DNA from: Bacteroidia bacterium
GTDB lineage: Bacteria; Bacteroidota; Bacteroidia; J057
Direction of reading: 5' to 3'
DNA length: 64,000 nucleotides
Assembly (NCBI GenBank): GCA_019695295.1
Contig: JAIBAH010000001.1
Span: forward strand, 1-64,000
How positions within the stretch are numbered: position 1 is the first letter of the stretch; every line of letters starts with the position of its first letter. The notes below the pieces were generated by a model. It was not told the DNA's origin, searched no databases, and saw only the letters and a list, made by a program, of their open reading frames with translations. This document shows, one piece after another, positions 24,793 to 33,811 of the stretch. The position numbers were made by a program, and so were the translations under genes.

Positions 24793-26841
24793 TTACTTTT
24801 TAACTTTATTGGGGATACTGATTTTCAGTTCTATTCCTGCTTCATTGTAAGAATACCCCAGAATATTGGTTGATAATGCGTTATTGTAGGCATAATACCC
24901 CAGGATATATCCGTAATCTTTCCAGCGATACCCGATTTTAGCATTCATCCGGTACATACTCTGCATTTCGAAATCGTCTATTTTCTGGACACCTCCGGCA
25001 ATATTTGCATGATAAAGCAGTTTAGCCTTAGGCAAGGAAAGATTCTCACTCATCAAAAACAATTCTCCGGAAAGGTATCGCTGAGGACTGAAATAACTCT
25101 CATTCACAGAGTTTTTAAAGGTCAAAAAAGTCGTATTCAATCCCGTTTTTATACAGGGTTCCTCTTTAAAGTCATAATATAAGGAACTAAAAAACAGTTT
25201 GCGGTTGTTTTTATCGGAATAAGCCGTAAATATTCCCTGCCCGTACCAACCCATCCCTGAAAGGGTTTTGAGATTCATATTTACCCCGAAATCATGGGTA
25301 GTCAGTACCCTTTGCAATAAAGCAGCATTGTAATTCTGAATCTCTGTTTTTTCAAAAAGTTCAGCCGAGAAACGCTTTCCCAGTTTCCGGGTATAGGAAA
25401 ACTCAACTACCGGCTTGTTAAAGGAACTAATCGCAGAAGTTGCAGCAAGAATCCCGACTTTCGCTCTGAAGGAGGAAATAGCCGAAATCCGGTATTGTCC
25501 GCCCAGCGAAAATATCATCGTATTGCTTTTATTCTGGTCAAAATCGGTAAGACTTCTTAACTGAAAACCAATCACAGGCTTTACTCTGCCCAGAGAGGGA
25601 ATTCCCACCTCGGTTCTGAAATTATCCGATTGATTGTTTCCATTATCAAAACTATGAAAAAAGGCAGATTTTATATTTAATCCGTTTTCAAGCATCACCT
25701 TTCTTTTCATCGTAAGAATGTCTCTTTGTTCCGGAAACAAATTCAGGGAACTTTCCATCTGTGAAACGGCTTTACGGGTATTTCCCTCTGCAATCAGTGC
25801 ATCTATATACCCCAGATGAAAATCCAGAGAAGCGGGCATCATTTCTTTCAGGGTTTCATAATCCGATACTCCTTTGGTGGCATCCTGATTCCATACTTTC
25901 AACCTTGCTTCTGCCAGAGAAAAAGCAGGCTCCTGCGGAAATCTCCGCTTCATGGAATCTATCAGGGCAAAAGCATCTTTAAATTTTTTATTCCATCCCA
26001 AAGCATTGATTTTGCCATTATATGCCTGAATCCGTTCTTTGTCACAGGTTACGCTTTCCAGCGCTTTATCTGCATAAATCATCGCTTTTGCTGGTTTTTT
26101 TTGCATAAAAACAGCATAGGAAATCCCGGAATAAGCCTGACTTACAAAACGATTCATGTTCACAAGCTGAGTATAAAAAGAAACGGCGTCCGAAAATTTT
26201 TCCCTGACCAGCTCAAGGGTAGCGGCAAGCATGAGGATATCTGCGTCTCCGGGATAATCCTTTAACAACCTGTCTATAATAGAAGCAGCTGAATTAATCC
26301 GGTTATTTTTGATTTCAGTATCTGCATACCCCATATAAATATATTTTCGGGAAACCTTTGCTGAAAAATTACCGGAATCTAATTTTAATACTTTTTCAAT
26401 CGCGTCAGCCGCCAGGTTGTATCTTTTGAGAGAGGACAAAGTGTTGGCATAGCCCAGCATTGCCGCAAAGTTCAGCGAATCTCTTTTTACCAGTGCCTCA
26501 TATTTATCTAATGCTTTAACGGGATTTTTTGCCCATAAAAAAGATTCTGCGTAGTTTAATTCCGTTTCAAAATCGGCAGGATAATCTTCCAGTAACTGAA
26601 CAAAAACAGACTGTGCCACCTCGATTTTTCCGTTTAATCCGGCCGCTCTTCCGTAGCAAAGTCTTACTGTTTTGTGGGTTTTATACTCATTCGATAAAAT
26701 CATTTCTCCAAAGAAGGTCTCAGCACTGGCAAACTCTCCCTTCTCAAGCATCTCAAAACCCTGCTGAAACGGGGACTGCCCAAAAATCCAAACAGGCATT
26801 ACAAAGAAAAGTGCAATAGAAAACAATTTAAATTTTAGCAT
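24793..26841 (-). CDS. TPR protein with C-terminal outer-membrane beta-barrel
   Basis: The 682-residue protein begins with a signal peptide (residues 1-22, FVMPVWIFGQ). About 25-380 is a solenoid of TPR repeats with the usual A/G-Y-A pattern (for example FAAMLGYANTLSSLKRYNLAADAI, KAMIYADKALES). The last ~280 residues are a beta-barrel with alternating aromatic strands (FSLGGQYRIS, KLFFSSLYYDF, YNEAGIELKISI) that ends with the basic tail IPNKVKK. The layout, periplasmic TPRs then an outer-membrane barrel, resembles exopolysaccharide exporters such as BcsC, PgaA and NfrA. Together with the flippase on the other strand it could export a polysaccharide; this is an inference from layout only. Confidence 0.8.
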   Translation of the reverse strand: MLKFKLFSIALFFVMPVWIFGQSPFQQGFEMLEKGEFASAETFFGEMILSNEYKTHKTVRLCYGRAAGLNGKIEVAQSVFVQLLEDYPADFETELNYAESFLWAKNPVKALDKYEALVKRDSLNFAAMLGYANTLSSLKRYNLAADAIEKVLKLDSGNFSAKVSRKYIYMGYADTEIKNNRINSAASIIDRLLKDYPGDADILMLAATLELVREKFSDAVSFYTQLVNMNRFVSQAYSGISYAVFMQKKPAKAMIYADKALESVTCDKERIQAYNGKINALGWNKKFKDAFALIDSMKRRFPQEPAFSLAEARLKVWNQDATKGVSDYETLKEMMPASLDFHLGYIDALIAEGNTRKAVSQMESSLNLFPEQRDILTMKRKVMLENGLNIKSAFFHSFDNGNNQSDNFRTEVGIPSLGRVKPVIGFQLRSLTDFDQNKSNTMIFSLGGQYRISAISSFRAKVGILAATSAISSFNKPVVEFSYTRKLGKRFSAELFEKTEIQNYNAALLQRVLTTHDFGVNMNLKTLSGMGWYGQGIFTAYSDKNNRKLFFSSLYYDFKEEPCIKTGLNTTFLTFKNSVNESYFSPQRYLSGELFLMSENLSLPKAKLLYHANIAGGVQKIDDFEMQSMYRMNAKIGYRWKDYGYILGYYAYNNALSTNILGYSYNEAGIELKISIPNKVKK

Positions 26842-27135
26842 TTTGTTTATTAAATCTTGTATATAAAATCAGAAACATATATTAAATGATACACAAATTA
26901 CATGCTACAAACCCGCTTTTCAGAGACTTTTCGGCGAAAAGCATAACATAGAAGATGAATAGCAGAAAAACACAGGTAAACAGTTGGCATATTTCCCTGA
27001 TTTCACTGAACGGCTGATTTCTTCCATCCGGCGAACAAAGTCTGCATTTCGTCTAAAACCCTAAAAATCAGTGCATTTTGGCAAAAAAATTGTAAGGGTT
27101 ATGGCATACAATTTCACTCTCTAATTTTAAAAATT

Positions 27136-27468
27136 ATGCAAACGAAATATCAGATTAATAAAAGCCAGCGTACCGGAATTATTACCTTAACCATGGGTCT
27201 CTCTTTTTGTGGAAAAGAAGCACTGGAAATCAGAAAAGTACTGGAAAACCTGCTGAAAGAGGGAAACCGCTTTGTTTATATTAATGCAGAAAATGTAGAA
27301 AATACAGATTTAACCGGAATCAATGTACTTGCCGGAATGCTAAAAAAGTTCAGGGATAATAAAGGAGAGCTTTTCCTTACCTGTCGCAATAAAAGTTCTA
27401 TGAGCGAGTGGCTTCACCTGACCAAGTTTGGTAAATTATTTCAGTCAATCAACGATAATTTAATCTAA
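27136..27468 (+). CDS. STAS domain protein (anti-anti-sigma-like)
   Basis: The 110-residue protein is a single STAS domain, with strand IITLTMGLSFCGKEAL, helix IRKVLENLLKEG, strand RFVYINAENVENTDLTGINVLAGML and strand GELFLTCRNKSSM. The phosphorylatable residue, usually Ser in D-S-S-G, is replaced in NTDLTGIN by Leu-Thr, so a Thr could be the target. STAS proteins regulate sigma factors or partner proteins by phosphorylation-dependent binding. The next gene, a predicted lipid-linked saccharide flippase, starts only 4 nt after the stop, so this STAS protein may tune that transporter rather than a sigma factor. No kinase or phosphatase partner is seen in the window. Confidence 0.8.
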   Translation: MQTKYQINKSQRTGIITLTMGLSFCGKEALEIRKVLENLLKEGNRFVYINAENVENTDLTGINVLAGMLKKFRDNKGELFLTCRNKSSMSEWLHLTKFGKLFQSINDNLI

Positions 27469-27472
27469 CAGA

Positions 27473-28723
27473 ATGAAATCCATTTTAAAAACAGCCACAA
27501 TTCTGACAATCAGCTCGCTTGTAGTCAATGGCGGAAATTATCTGATTAATTTATTTCTGGGTAAATACCTGAGTATCTCCGATTTTTCCGATGCTACGCT
27601 GATGATTACCCTGCTGATAGGAATTTCTTTTATGGCTACAGCCTTTCAACTGACCTCGGCAAAATGGTCTGCGGAGAATTCAGCGGAAGGAAACATTCAG
27701 GTTCAGTCACTGAATACACTAGCTCTGATACTGGGCGTGATTATGGGTGGAGGAATGATATTATTTGCCGGTCCACTCAGCGGTACTTTTCAGATTACCT
27801 CTCCATACTATTTTTACATGATGGGTTTCATTACTCCGTTTTACTTTCTCATGAGTGTGGGAAGAGGGGTTTTACAGGGAAAGGGGGAATGGAAAAAATG
27901 GATGATTTCCTATCAGGTGGAAATGTGGAGCAGGTTAATCTTAACCTTCATTATGGTCTTTGCCGGATTTGGAACAGGTGGTGCAGTGGCAGGACTTGGA
28001 CTATCCGTAATCATTTCCTGGTTATTCGTTCCCAGGGCGCAATTCCACTCCGGATTCAGTATTACCGGGACAGACTCTTCCATTTGGGTGTATTTTTCAG
28101 GGATTCTGATTTATGAATTATCACAGATTTTAATCAATAACGGAGATATTTTGCTCGTGAAATCGTATTTCGACGGAGAAACTGCCGGGAAATATGCAGC
28201 ACTGGGATTAATAGGAAGAATTGTATATTTCTCTTCATGGTCAGTAGCCAATTTATTAATCGGAGAAGTAATCCGCGAGGCAAAAAAATCCGGAAAAACG
28301 ACAAAAATGTTTATTTATTCGCTCGTTTTCACTGCGCTTACCGGAGGTTTGATTGTTCTTTTCGTCTCTTTATTTTCAGAACAGATTCTCAGTTTGTGGA
28401 TTGGGGATAACGGAATCAGTATTGCGCCGCTCATGGGTAAATATGCGATTGCAACTGTTTTATTCAGCCTGAGCAACATCATAGTATATTACAATCTTGC
28501 ATTTGGCAGTAAAGCACCGGTTTTCATTACCCTTGCGGCCGGAGTCTTTCAGGTCATGCTCATCTCCCTGAATCATACAGACTTGCATTCAGTAATTCTT
28601 ACACAGGTTTTTGTACAGTTTTGTCTTTTAGCGGTATTAAGTATCAGAGAACTGTACTTTACTATTTACCGTCAATCCTGTGCATTTTATTCCCTTAAAA
28701 AATCCGTTTATCGAAAATATTAA
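27473..28723 (+). CDS. Polytopic membrane flippase (MATE/MVF-like, oligosaccharide export)
   Basis: The 416-residue protein is highly hydrophobic with about 12-14 transmembrane segments. Signatures fit the MVF/polysaccharide flippase superfamily: an N-terminal NYLINLFLGKYLS, a helix with SVGRGVLQGKGEW, and WSVANLLIGEVIRE in the second half. Members flip lipid-linked sugars or cell-wall precursors from cytoplasm to periplasm; they usually carry a first-helix Gly/Asn pattern similar to that seen here. It is four nucleotides behind the STAS gene and probably in one operon. The specific substrate is unknown; the TPR-barrel gene on the opposite strand makes an exopolysaccharide plausible. The C-terminus is a cytoplasmic basic tail (SLKKSVYRKY). 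Confidence 0.75.
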   Translation: MKSILKTATILTISSLVVNGGNYLINLFLGKYLSISDFSDATLMITLLIGISFMATAFQLTSAKWSAENSAEGNIQVQSLNTLALILGVIMGGGMILFAGPLSGTFQITSPYYFYMMGFITPFYFLMSVGRGVLQGKGEWKKWMISYQVEMWSRLILTFIMVFAGFGTGGAVAGLGLSVIISWLFVPRAQFHSGFSITGTDSSIWVYFSGILIYELSQILINNGDILLVKSYFDGETAGKYAALGLIGRIVYFSSWSVANLLIGEVIREAKKSGKTTKMFIYSLVFTALTGGLIVLFVSLFSEQILSLWIGDNGISIAPLMGKYAIATVLFSLSNIIVYYNLAFGSKAPVFITLAAGVFQVMLISLNHTDLHSVILTQVFVQFCLLAVLSIRELYFTIYRQSCAFYSLKKSVYRKY

Positions 28724-28744
28724 ATAATTTATTTTCCAAAAACA

Positions 28745-28752
28745 TAATTTTG
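28745..28752 (+). promoter_or_regulatory. -7 box of the DUF4114 cargo gene
   Basis: TAATTTTG matches TAnnTTTG and lies 46 nt before the ATG at 28799, in a very AT-rich leader. No good -33 box is evident. Confidence 0.55.
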
Positions 28753-28798
28753 CACAAAATTAAATTAAATATAAAAAAATTTTAAAATAATTATTTAC

Positions 28799-31246
28799 AT
28801 GAAATCTTTTTTTTCTAAAATCATTTTTCTTCTCGTTGTGATTGTCGCAGGCAATACCTCACTTTTTGCACAATATAATTTTCTGAGTCCTTATAATGCT
28901 CAGGGGGTTCCGCTGAATATCCTGACCGACTCAGTGGATGCTCAGCTGCTTGCCAATATTCAGGCTTCACTGCCGGAAAATTATCCGGTTCCGACTTATC
29001 ATCCTGAGTATCTTGCTTCAGGAATTGATACAGATTTATTACTCACAGATTCGGCTTCCGTTTGGGTAACATTTGTGGAGGAGGGCGCAGGCTACAGAAA
29101 CGTTCTGGGATTCTATACCTACACGGGTACTCCCTCCCCTACTCCCCCGTCACAGCAGGATATTACCATTATATTTCCCAACGTAAGCAAAGTAAACAGC
29201 GGTGGTGGACTTACCACAGGAAATCAGATGTTTTTGGGCACCTTTCCGGCAGGCACCAAAATCGGATGGGTGTTGATTGCGAATGGTTTCAATATCAACA
29301 CGGGTAATGTAACCAACGGAAACTGGATTTTATACTCCAATCCGGATTACAACCCTGAATCAGACTCATTGCTGAGAATTCATAATGTGTTGCTGTATGA
29401 TTCCCTTACCCAAAAATTAGTACTGGGTTTTGAGGATATCAGAAGAGATTATGGAAACTGTGATCAGGACTTTAATGACGCTTTATTTTATGTTACAACC
29501 AACCCGGATACCGCAATGTATGTAGCAAATGTAAACCGTACCACCGAAGGCGTACCCGGCGTAGGAAGCGGAAATAACGGCGGGCTGGAAAGTGACGGAA
29601 GGCTTGCTTCCCTTGTGGCTGTCAGGAAATTTGACAGGTTAAAAAACGTAACTGTTGATTATGATCATCCTCAGGTAGAAAATAAATTTACTGCTGTATT
29701 GAATACTGCCCGTTTTGCAGGAAGTGACGAGCTCTCTTTGTTTTTCCCTGAAACTCCTTTTCCCAATGCAAACGGATATGCATCTACCCCAACAGACCTT
29801 GTTAATATCACCAATGCAAAAGAAGTAATGTCGGTTGATTATTTTGAGGAGGAAAAAAGAACAGGGGTTATCCTTGCTACCTTAACCGAAAACGAAGTAT
29901 ATAATCATACGAAAGTAATATGCGACCGTCTTGCAGGTGCTTCCCTGAATCAAATCAGAACGCTGAATGTTGAAGGGTACTCTTTTATCCTGACCCGTTT
30001 GACGCAGGCCGACGGAAATACAGAATATGCAACCCACTTTGTGGTTTATGAAAAAGACGATAAATTATATTTACAAACCGAATGGGGACTCGGACAGTAT
30101 CCTGAAAACGACAAGTTCTATAATTTTCAGATTTGGGCTAAAGCCCCTCATATTACACAAAAAATGATCGAGGAAGTACTGATTAAACTCAATGAATATA
30201 AATCCCTTGAATTTGTTCAGAGTCAGTTACTTTTACCGAAAGTATATGTAAGAAAAGGAAACTACCGTGATGGAGTTCTGCAACTGGAAGTTGAAAATCA
30301 GTGTGGTGCAACTGAAGTAACCTTTAATGGTGCATTATCCAGAACTGAAACTGCCGGTATGTTTGAAGACTGGACATTCAGTTTTCCTCTTTCCGGTCAG
30401 GCGGTTGAGACTTTTAGTTTACCGGTGGGAAAACTCTTTGATACGGGCTTCTCCGTAAAAAACAATATGAGTCAGGAAGAGGATTACCTTTATCTTGCCG
30501 ACGGACCCTGGGGAATTGCCCCTTCTACGGCTGAAGATAATATCACTCTGTTCGAAGTAAGTCATACTGACGCTTTCAGCAATGCAGCAACTGAAATGGC
30601 CGTGGAAAGAAATGTAGAGGCAAAAGGAAGCGTTTTTTCAGGGGTTTCCCTGTTCAGAATTTTCAAATCGAATGCAGCTCCGGTAAACCTGAATCAATAC
30701 AGTCATTTGACTTTCAAGGGGATGAACAAAGGGGAAATTGAAATGGTGTTGGTAAAAGCTTCTGTAAAAGAATGGGGAAATCAGCCTCGCACAAGCCTGA
30801 AGCTCGGTGAGTCCCTTAGCGATTATTCTTTCCCTCTTTCTGTCTTCCGTACCGGAAATTCAGCAGTAGATTTTTCTGACGTAACTTCTGTTGTGTTTGC
30901 AATAAAAGGAGACAGCCGTACTATCAAAGATTTTGAGATTCAGATTCAGAACTTAGCATTTGTAAGCAAAGAATCAATCAATGAGGAACTGACAGTGGAT
31001 AATATTCAGCCTTTTCCCAATCCTGCAAAAGAGAATGTAACCCTGAAATTCATCGCAAATGAATCAGAAGACGCTACGGTAAATATTTTTGACAAGACAG
31101 GCAAGCTGGTTTTACAGAAAGTAATCAGCATAAAGCAAGGAGAAAATGCCCAAAACATCACCGTATCTGAAATTGAAAGCGGGGTATATTTCCTGCAGTT
31201 ACGCAGAAATAATGGAGTTTCTCAGTGTAAGTTGCTGATTGACTAA
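28799..31246 (+). CDS. DUF4114 secreted protein with T9SS type A sorting domain
   Basis: The 815-residue protein has a signal peptide (residues 1-25, TSLFAQ). A DUF4114-type domain is at about 85-235: VWVTFVEEGAGYRNVLGFYTY, GWVLIANGFN and LGFEDIRRDYGNCDQDFNDALFYV. These are acidic residues of the kind expected for calcium or sugar binding. A long central part (about 290-730) has no match I recognise. The final ~80 residues (PFPNPAKENVTLKF, GVYFLQLRRN) are a T9SS type A sorting domain, so the protein is predicted to be exported and surface-attached. It follows the STAS-flippase pair after 75 nt with its own -7 box and is closed by a terminator hairpin. Confidence 0.88.
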   Translation: MKSFFSKIIFLLVVIVAGNTSLFAQYNFLSPYNAQGVPLNILTDSVDAQLLANIQASLPENYPVPTYHPEYLASGIDTDLLLTDSASVWVTFVEEGAGYRNVLGFYTYTGTPSPTPPSQQDITIIFPNVSKVNSGGGLTTGNQMFLGTFPAGTKIGWVLIANGFNINTGNVTNGNWILYSNPDYNPESDSLLRIHNVLLYDSLTQKLVLGFEDIRRDYGNCDQDFNDALFYVTTNPDTAMYVANVNRTTEGVPGVGSGNNGGLESDGRLASLVAVRKFDRLKNVTVDYDHPQVENKFTAVLNTARFAGSDELSLFFPETPFPNANGYASTPTDLVNITNAKEVMSVDYFEEEKRTGVILATLTENEVYNHTKVICDRLAGASLNQIRTLNVEGYSFILTRLTQADGNTEYATHFVVYEKDDKLYLQTEWGLGQYPENDKFYNFQIWAKAPHITQKMIEEVLIKLNEYKSLEFVQSQLLLPKVYVRKGNYRDGVLQLEVENQCGATEVTFNGALSRTETAGMFEDWTFSFPLSGQAVETFSLPVGKLFDTGFSVKNNMSQEEDYLYLADGPWGIAPSTAEDNITLFEVSHTDAFSNAATEMAVERNVEAKGSVFSGVSLFRIFKSNAAPVNLNQYSHLTFKGMNKGEIEMVLVKASVKEWGNQPRTSLKLGESLSDYSFPLSVFRTGNSAVDFSDVTSVVFAIKGDSRTIKDFEIQIQNLAFVSKESINEELTVDNIQPFPNPAKENVTLKFIANESEDATVNIFDKTGKLVLQKVISIKQGENAQNITVSEIESGVYFLQLRRNNGVSQCKLLID

Positions 31247-31287
31247 TCCACTTCCGGGGAAAATTTTTCCGGAAAAACAAAAACGGG

Positions 31288-31345
31288 ATAGCGGAGGTCT
31301 GAAAATGAAGGCCCCCATTCAAAACAGACTTCCGCTATTTTTTAA
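31288..31345 (+). terminator. Terminator of the DUF4114 gene
   Basis: ATAGCGGAGGTCTG (31288-31301) pairs with CAGACTTCCGCTAT (31325-31338), one G-U pair allowed, and is followed by TTTTTT. Confidence 0.8.
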
Positions 31346-31415
31346 GTAATAAACAATCTCTGTATATAAAGTTAAGTTAGTGAAAAACAAATTTTAGCAA
31401 CTGTAAAAAACCATC

Positions 31416-31450
31416 ATAAAAAAGCGGTTCGTGAGAGCGGCTTTTTTTTA
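31416..31450 (-). terminator. Possible weak terminator of the SUMF1 gene
   Basis: A-run AAAAAAGC (about 31418-31424) and GCTTTTTT (31439-31446) can pair around a GC-rich 14-nt loop, giving a T-run on the minus strand. The inner stem is imperfect. Confidence 0.4.
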
Positions 31451-33730
31451 TTCCCCATTCCTTGCAATGCGAAAACCGATTTCTGCGTTTCTTCTGGCAG
31501 GGTCAAAGGAAGAGCGGTTGGCAATACGGACAAATGAACTGCTTTTGGCAAAAGAGCCTCCCCGGATAATCCTTTTATTTTCTCCGGATTCAGCACTTGC
31601 GTCTTCATAAGGTCCGTAGATATCCAGGCACCACTCATATACATTACCGGACATATCGTACAATCCCAGAGCATTGGGTTTTTTCATACCCACGGGATGA
31701 GCCATCAGCATACTGTTTTCATTATACCATGCGAGTTGATTGGCGTCGCTTCCTCCGCTGTATCTTTTGTTTTCAGCCAGATTTCCTCCTCTTGCGGCAT
31801 ATTCCCATTCGGCTTCAGCAGGCAGGCGGTAATTCAGCCCGGTTTTTTCCGAAAGCCATTTGCAAAAGTCCGTGGCTTCATACCATGTAACCCCCGAAAC
31901 CGGCAAATCATTATTCCAGTCAGAACTCCCTCCCGGAAAAAGCACAGACTCCCGCCCGGTTTCTTTACAATATATTTTCCACTGACCTACCGTTACTTCA
32001 TACTTACTGAGATAAAAATTATCGGTCCATACAGAATGTACCGGAAGTTCGTCTTTATTTCCCTCCTCACTGCCCATATAAAAAGCCCCCTTTTCGATGG
32101 CAATCATTTCCAGCCCTTTTAAAGCAGATTCCTTATAATTCTTAAAAGGCAGGTCCTGATTATTAAAATACAAACCTTTCATCAAAGAGTCTCTTTTTCT
32201 GACAGCCATCAGCGAGTCCTGATAATAAATTAACCTGGGGTCGCGGTCAAAGTTTTTGTTTCTGCCCTCAGCAGGAGCCGGTTTAGGTACCGGATTTGCT
32301 TTCAGTCCGGGTTTTTCTGCGACCACTTGCTTTACAGGAGGCGTTTTCCCATCCTGTATCTGAAACTTTGCGAGCAACATCAACCGGAAAGAACCGTTGG
32401 ACTGCGGCACAAGATACGACCAGATCTGATTTACCTGACGGTAGAGAATCATTTCATCCGCACTTTTGTAATCCGTTACCTCAAAATTTTCAACGGATAT
32501 AAACTCCATACTTCTCTTAATCGTAGTAAAATTCTGCTGAAGCTGATCATATAACCGCATGGTTTCTTTTGCCAAAGCCTCAGCAGGGTCTCCCTCAATC
32601 ATCACCTGAGTCTCTTTATATTGCAATTCCTGTTCTTTTATCCCGTTCCATTGCTTGTTTAGTTCCGTCATCCGGTCTTTTAGAGTATTGAGCGCACTGA
32701 GTACAGAGGCTTCTGCATCCGCAGGATTATAACTTGCCCCCGGTATTGTTTCAATGGTACTTTTCAGTTTTACTTTCCGCGTTTGCATCCGTTGAGTATA
32801 TTCTGCAATATCATGATCAATTTTACGGATTTCATCCTCGCCCTGAAGGAGAATTTCGGCCTGTCTTTGGTCAGCATCTGCATTTTCATTTTGAATCACC
32901 AAACTGTTTGTGCTGATTTTCTGATTGATTTCTGATATGACAGATTCCGGAACGTTATATTTCTGAAGAATAAGCGCAAAATTAGGGTCAGTCATCAGAT
33001 TCACTACGACTTCATTGCCCGTTCCGGAAGGAGCACTGGTAGTTTTTAAAGCATCTTTTTTGGCGGGAGATACATTTACCTTCACAACATAAATAAAACA
33101 CTTGTTTTTGTAATCTGCATTGGTCATCAGATCAGAAACCGGCGTTACATCACCTCCCTTGAAAGAAGTGATTACATCTTTGACGTTTTCATAATCTTTT
33201 ACTTCGGTCAGACGCTCAATTCTTTCCCCGTTCAAGTCCGAAATTGCATACGGAGCAAGTGCAGACTGTGCATTTCTGATGAATACATTTTTATTGTCCA
33301 TCAGATTTATTTCGGGTAAAACCACGAGAAACAATCCGCTGTGGCGGGTTTTCGTGAGATTTTCTTCCAGAGTCTGAATGGAAGAAATCTTGCTTTGTTT
33401 CAGGTCCTCAATCTGACGCTGAATTCCGGCGACATCTTTCAGGCTCAGAATTTCCTGATATTTCAGTCCGGTTGCGGCAATATTTCCCTGAATCGTTCTC
33501 AGTTCGTCTTCTGTTTTGGAATTGCATTTATCCAGATAATTTTTCACTGAAAGAATATCATTATCATTATAAAATACCTGTGATGAACGGATTTTTTCCG
33601 TAACGGAAGCCTCTGAAAAAGCCGGTGATTTTATCGTAAGCGGATTATCCGGAAGACAGTTAGCCCACTGAGCTACAAGAGAAAGATGAAACCAAAAAGC
33701 GGTGGATAATAAGGTAATTTTTTTATTCAT
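31448..33730 (-). CDS. Exported coiled-coil protein with C-terminal SUMF1/FGE domain
   Basis: The 760-residue protein starts with a signal peptide (FHLSLVAQ). Residues about 50-480 are mostly helical and contain coiled-coil stretches (for example IQRQIEDLKQSKISSIQTLEE and NKQWNGIKEQELQYKETQV). The last ~220 residues form a formylglycine-generating-enzyme-like domain (SUMF1), with MIAIEKGAFYMGSEEGN, KYEVTVGQWKIYC, PVSGVTWYEATDFCKWL, YRLPAEAEWEYAARGG, NALGLYDMSGNVYEWCLD and GGSF. In Bacteroidota, SUMF1 domains are used in GldJ/GldK-type surface lipoproteins. The residues here do not tell whether it has enzymatic activity. It lies 81 nt downstream of an LPP20-like protein in the same direction, with a hairpin between them. 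Confidence 0.82.
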   Translation of the reverse strand: MNKKITLLSTAFWFHLSLVAQWANCLPDNPLTIKSPAFSEASVTEKIRSSQVFYNDNDILSVKNYLDKCNSKTEDELRTIQGNIAATGLKYQEILSLKDVAGIQRQIEDLKQSKISSIQTLEENLTKTRHSGLFLVVLPEINLMDNKNVFIRNAQSALAPYAISDLNGERIERLTEVKDYENVKDVITSFKGGDVTPVSDLMTNADYKNKCFIYVVKVNVSPAKKDALKTTSAPSGTGNEVVVNLMTDPNFALILQKYNVPESVISEINQKISTNSLVIQNENADADQRQAEILLQGEDEIRKIDHDIAEYTQRMQTRKVKLKSTIETIPGASYNPADAEASVLSALNTLKDRMTELNKQWNGIKEQELQYKETQVMIEGDPAEALAKETMRLYDQLQQNFTTIKRSMEFISVENFEVTDYKSADEMILYRQVNQIWSYLVPQSNGSFRLMLLAKFQIQDGKTPPVKQVVAEKPGLKANPVPKPAPAEGRNKNFDRDPRLIYYQDSLMAVRKRDSLMKGLYFNNQDLPFKNYKESALKGLEMIAIEKGAFYMGSEEGNKDELPVHSVWTDNFYLSKYEVTVGQWKIYCKETGRESVLFPGGSSDWNNDLPVSGVTWYEATDFCKWLSEKTGLNYRLPAEAEWEYAARGGNLAENKRYSGGSDANQLAWYNENSMLMAHPVGMKKPNALGLYDMSGNVYEWCLDIYGPYEDASAESGENKRIIRGGSFAKSSSFVRIANRSSFDPARRNAEIGFRIARNGE

Positions 33731-33750
33731 AATTTCAGGATTAATGGATT

Positions 33751-33793
33751 TACAATGCCGGATTTCAGGAGTATCCCAAAGTCCGACATTGTA
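33751..33793. other. Hairpin between the LPP20-like and SUMF1 genes
   Basis: TACAATGCCGGATTT (33751-33765) pairs with AAAGTCCGACATTGTA (33778-33793); the two differences are G-U compatible. There is no adjacent T-run on the minus strand, so it looks like an mRNA processing or stability structure rather than a terminator. Confidence 0.5.
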
Positions 33794-33811
33794 AAAAGCG
33801 TAAAAAATTGA

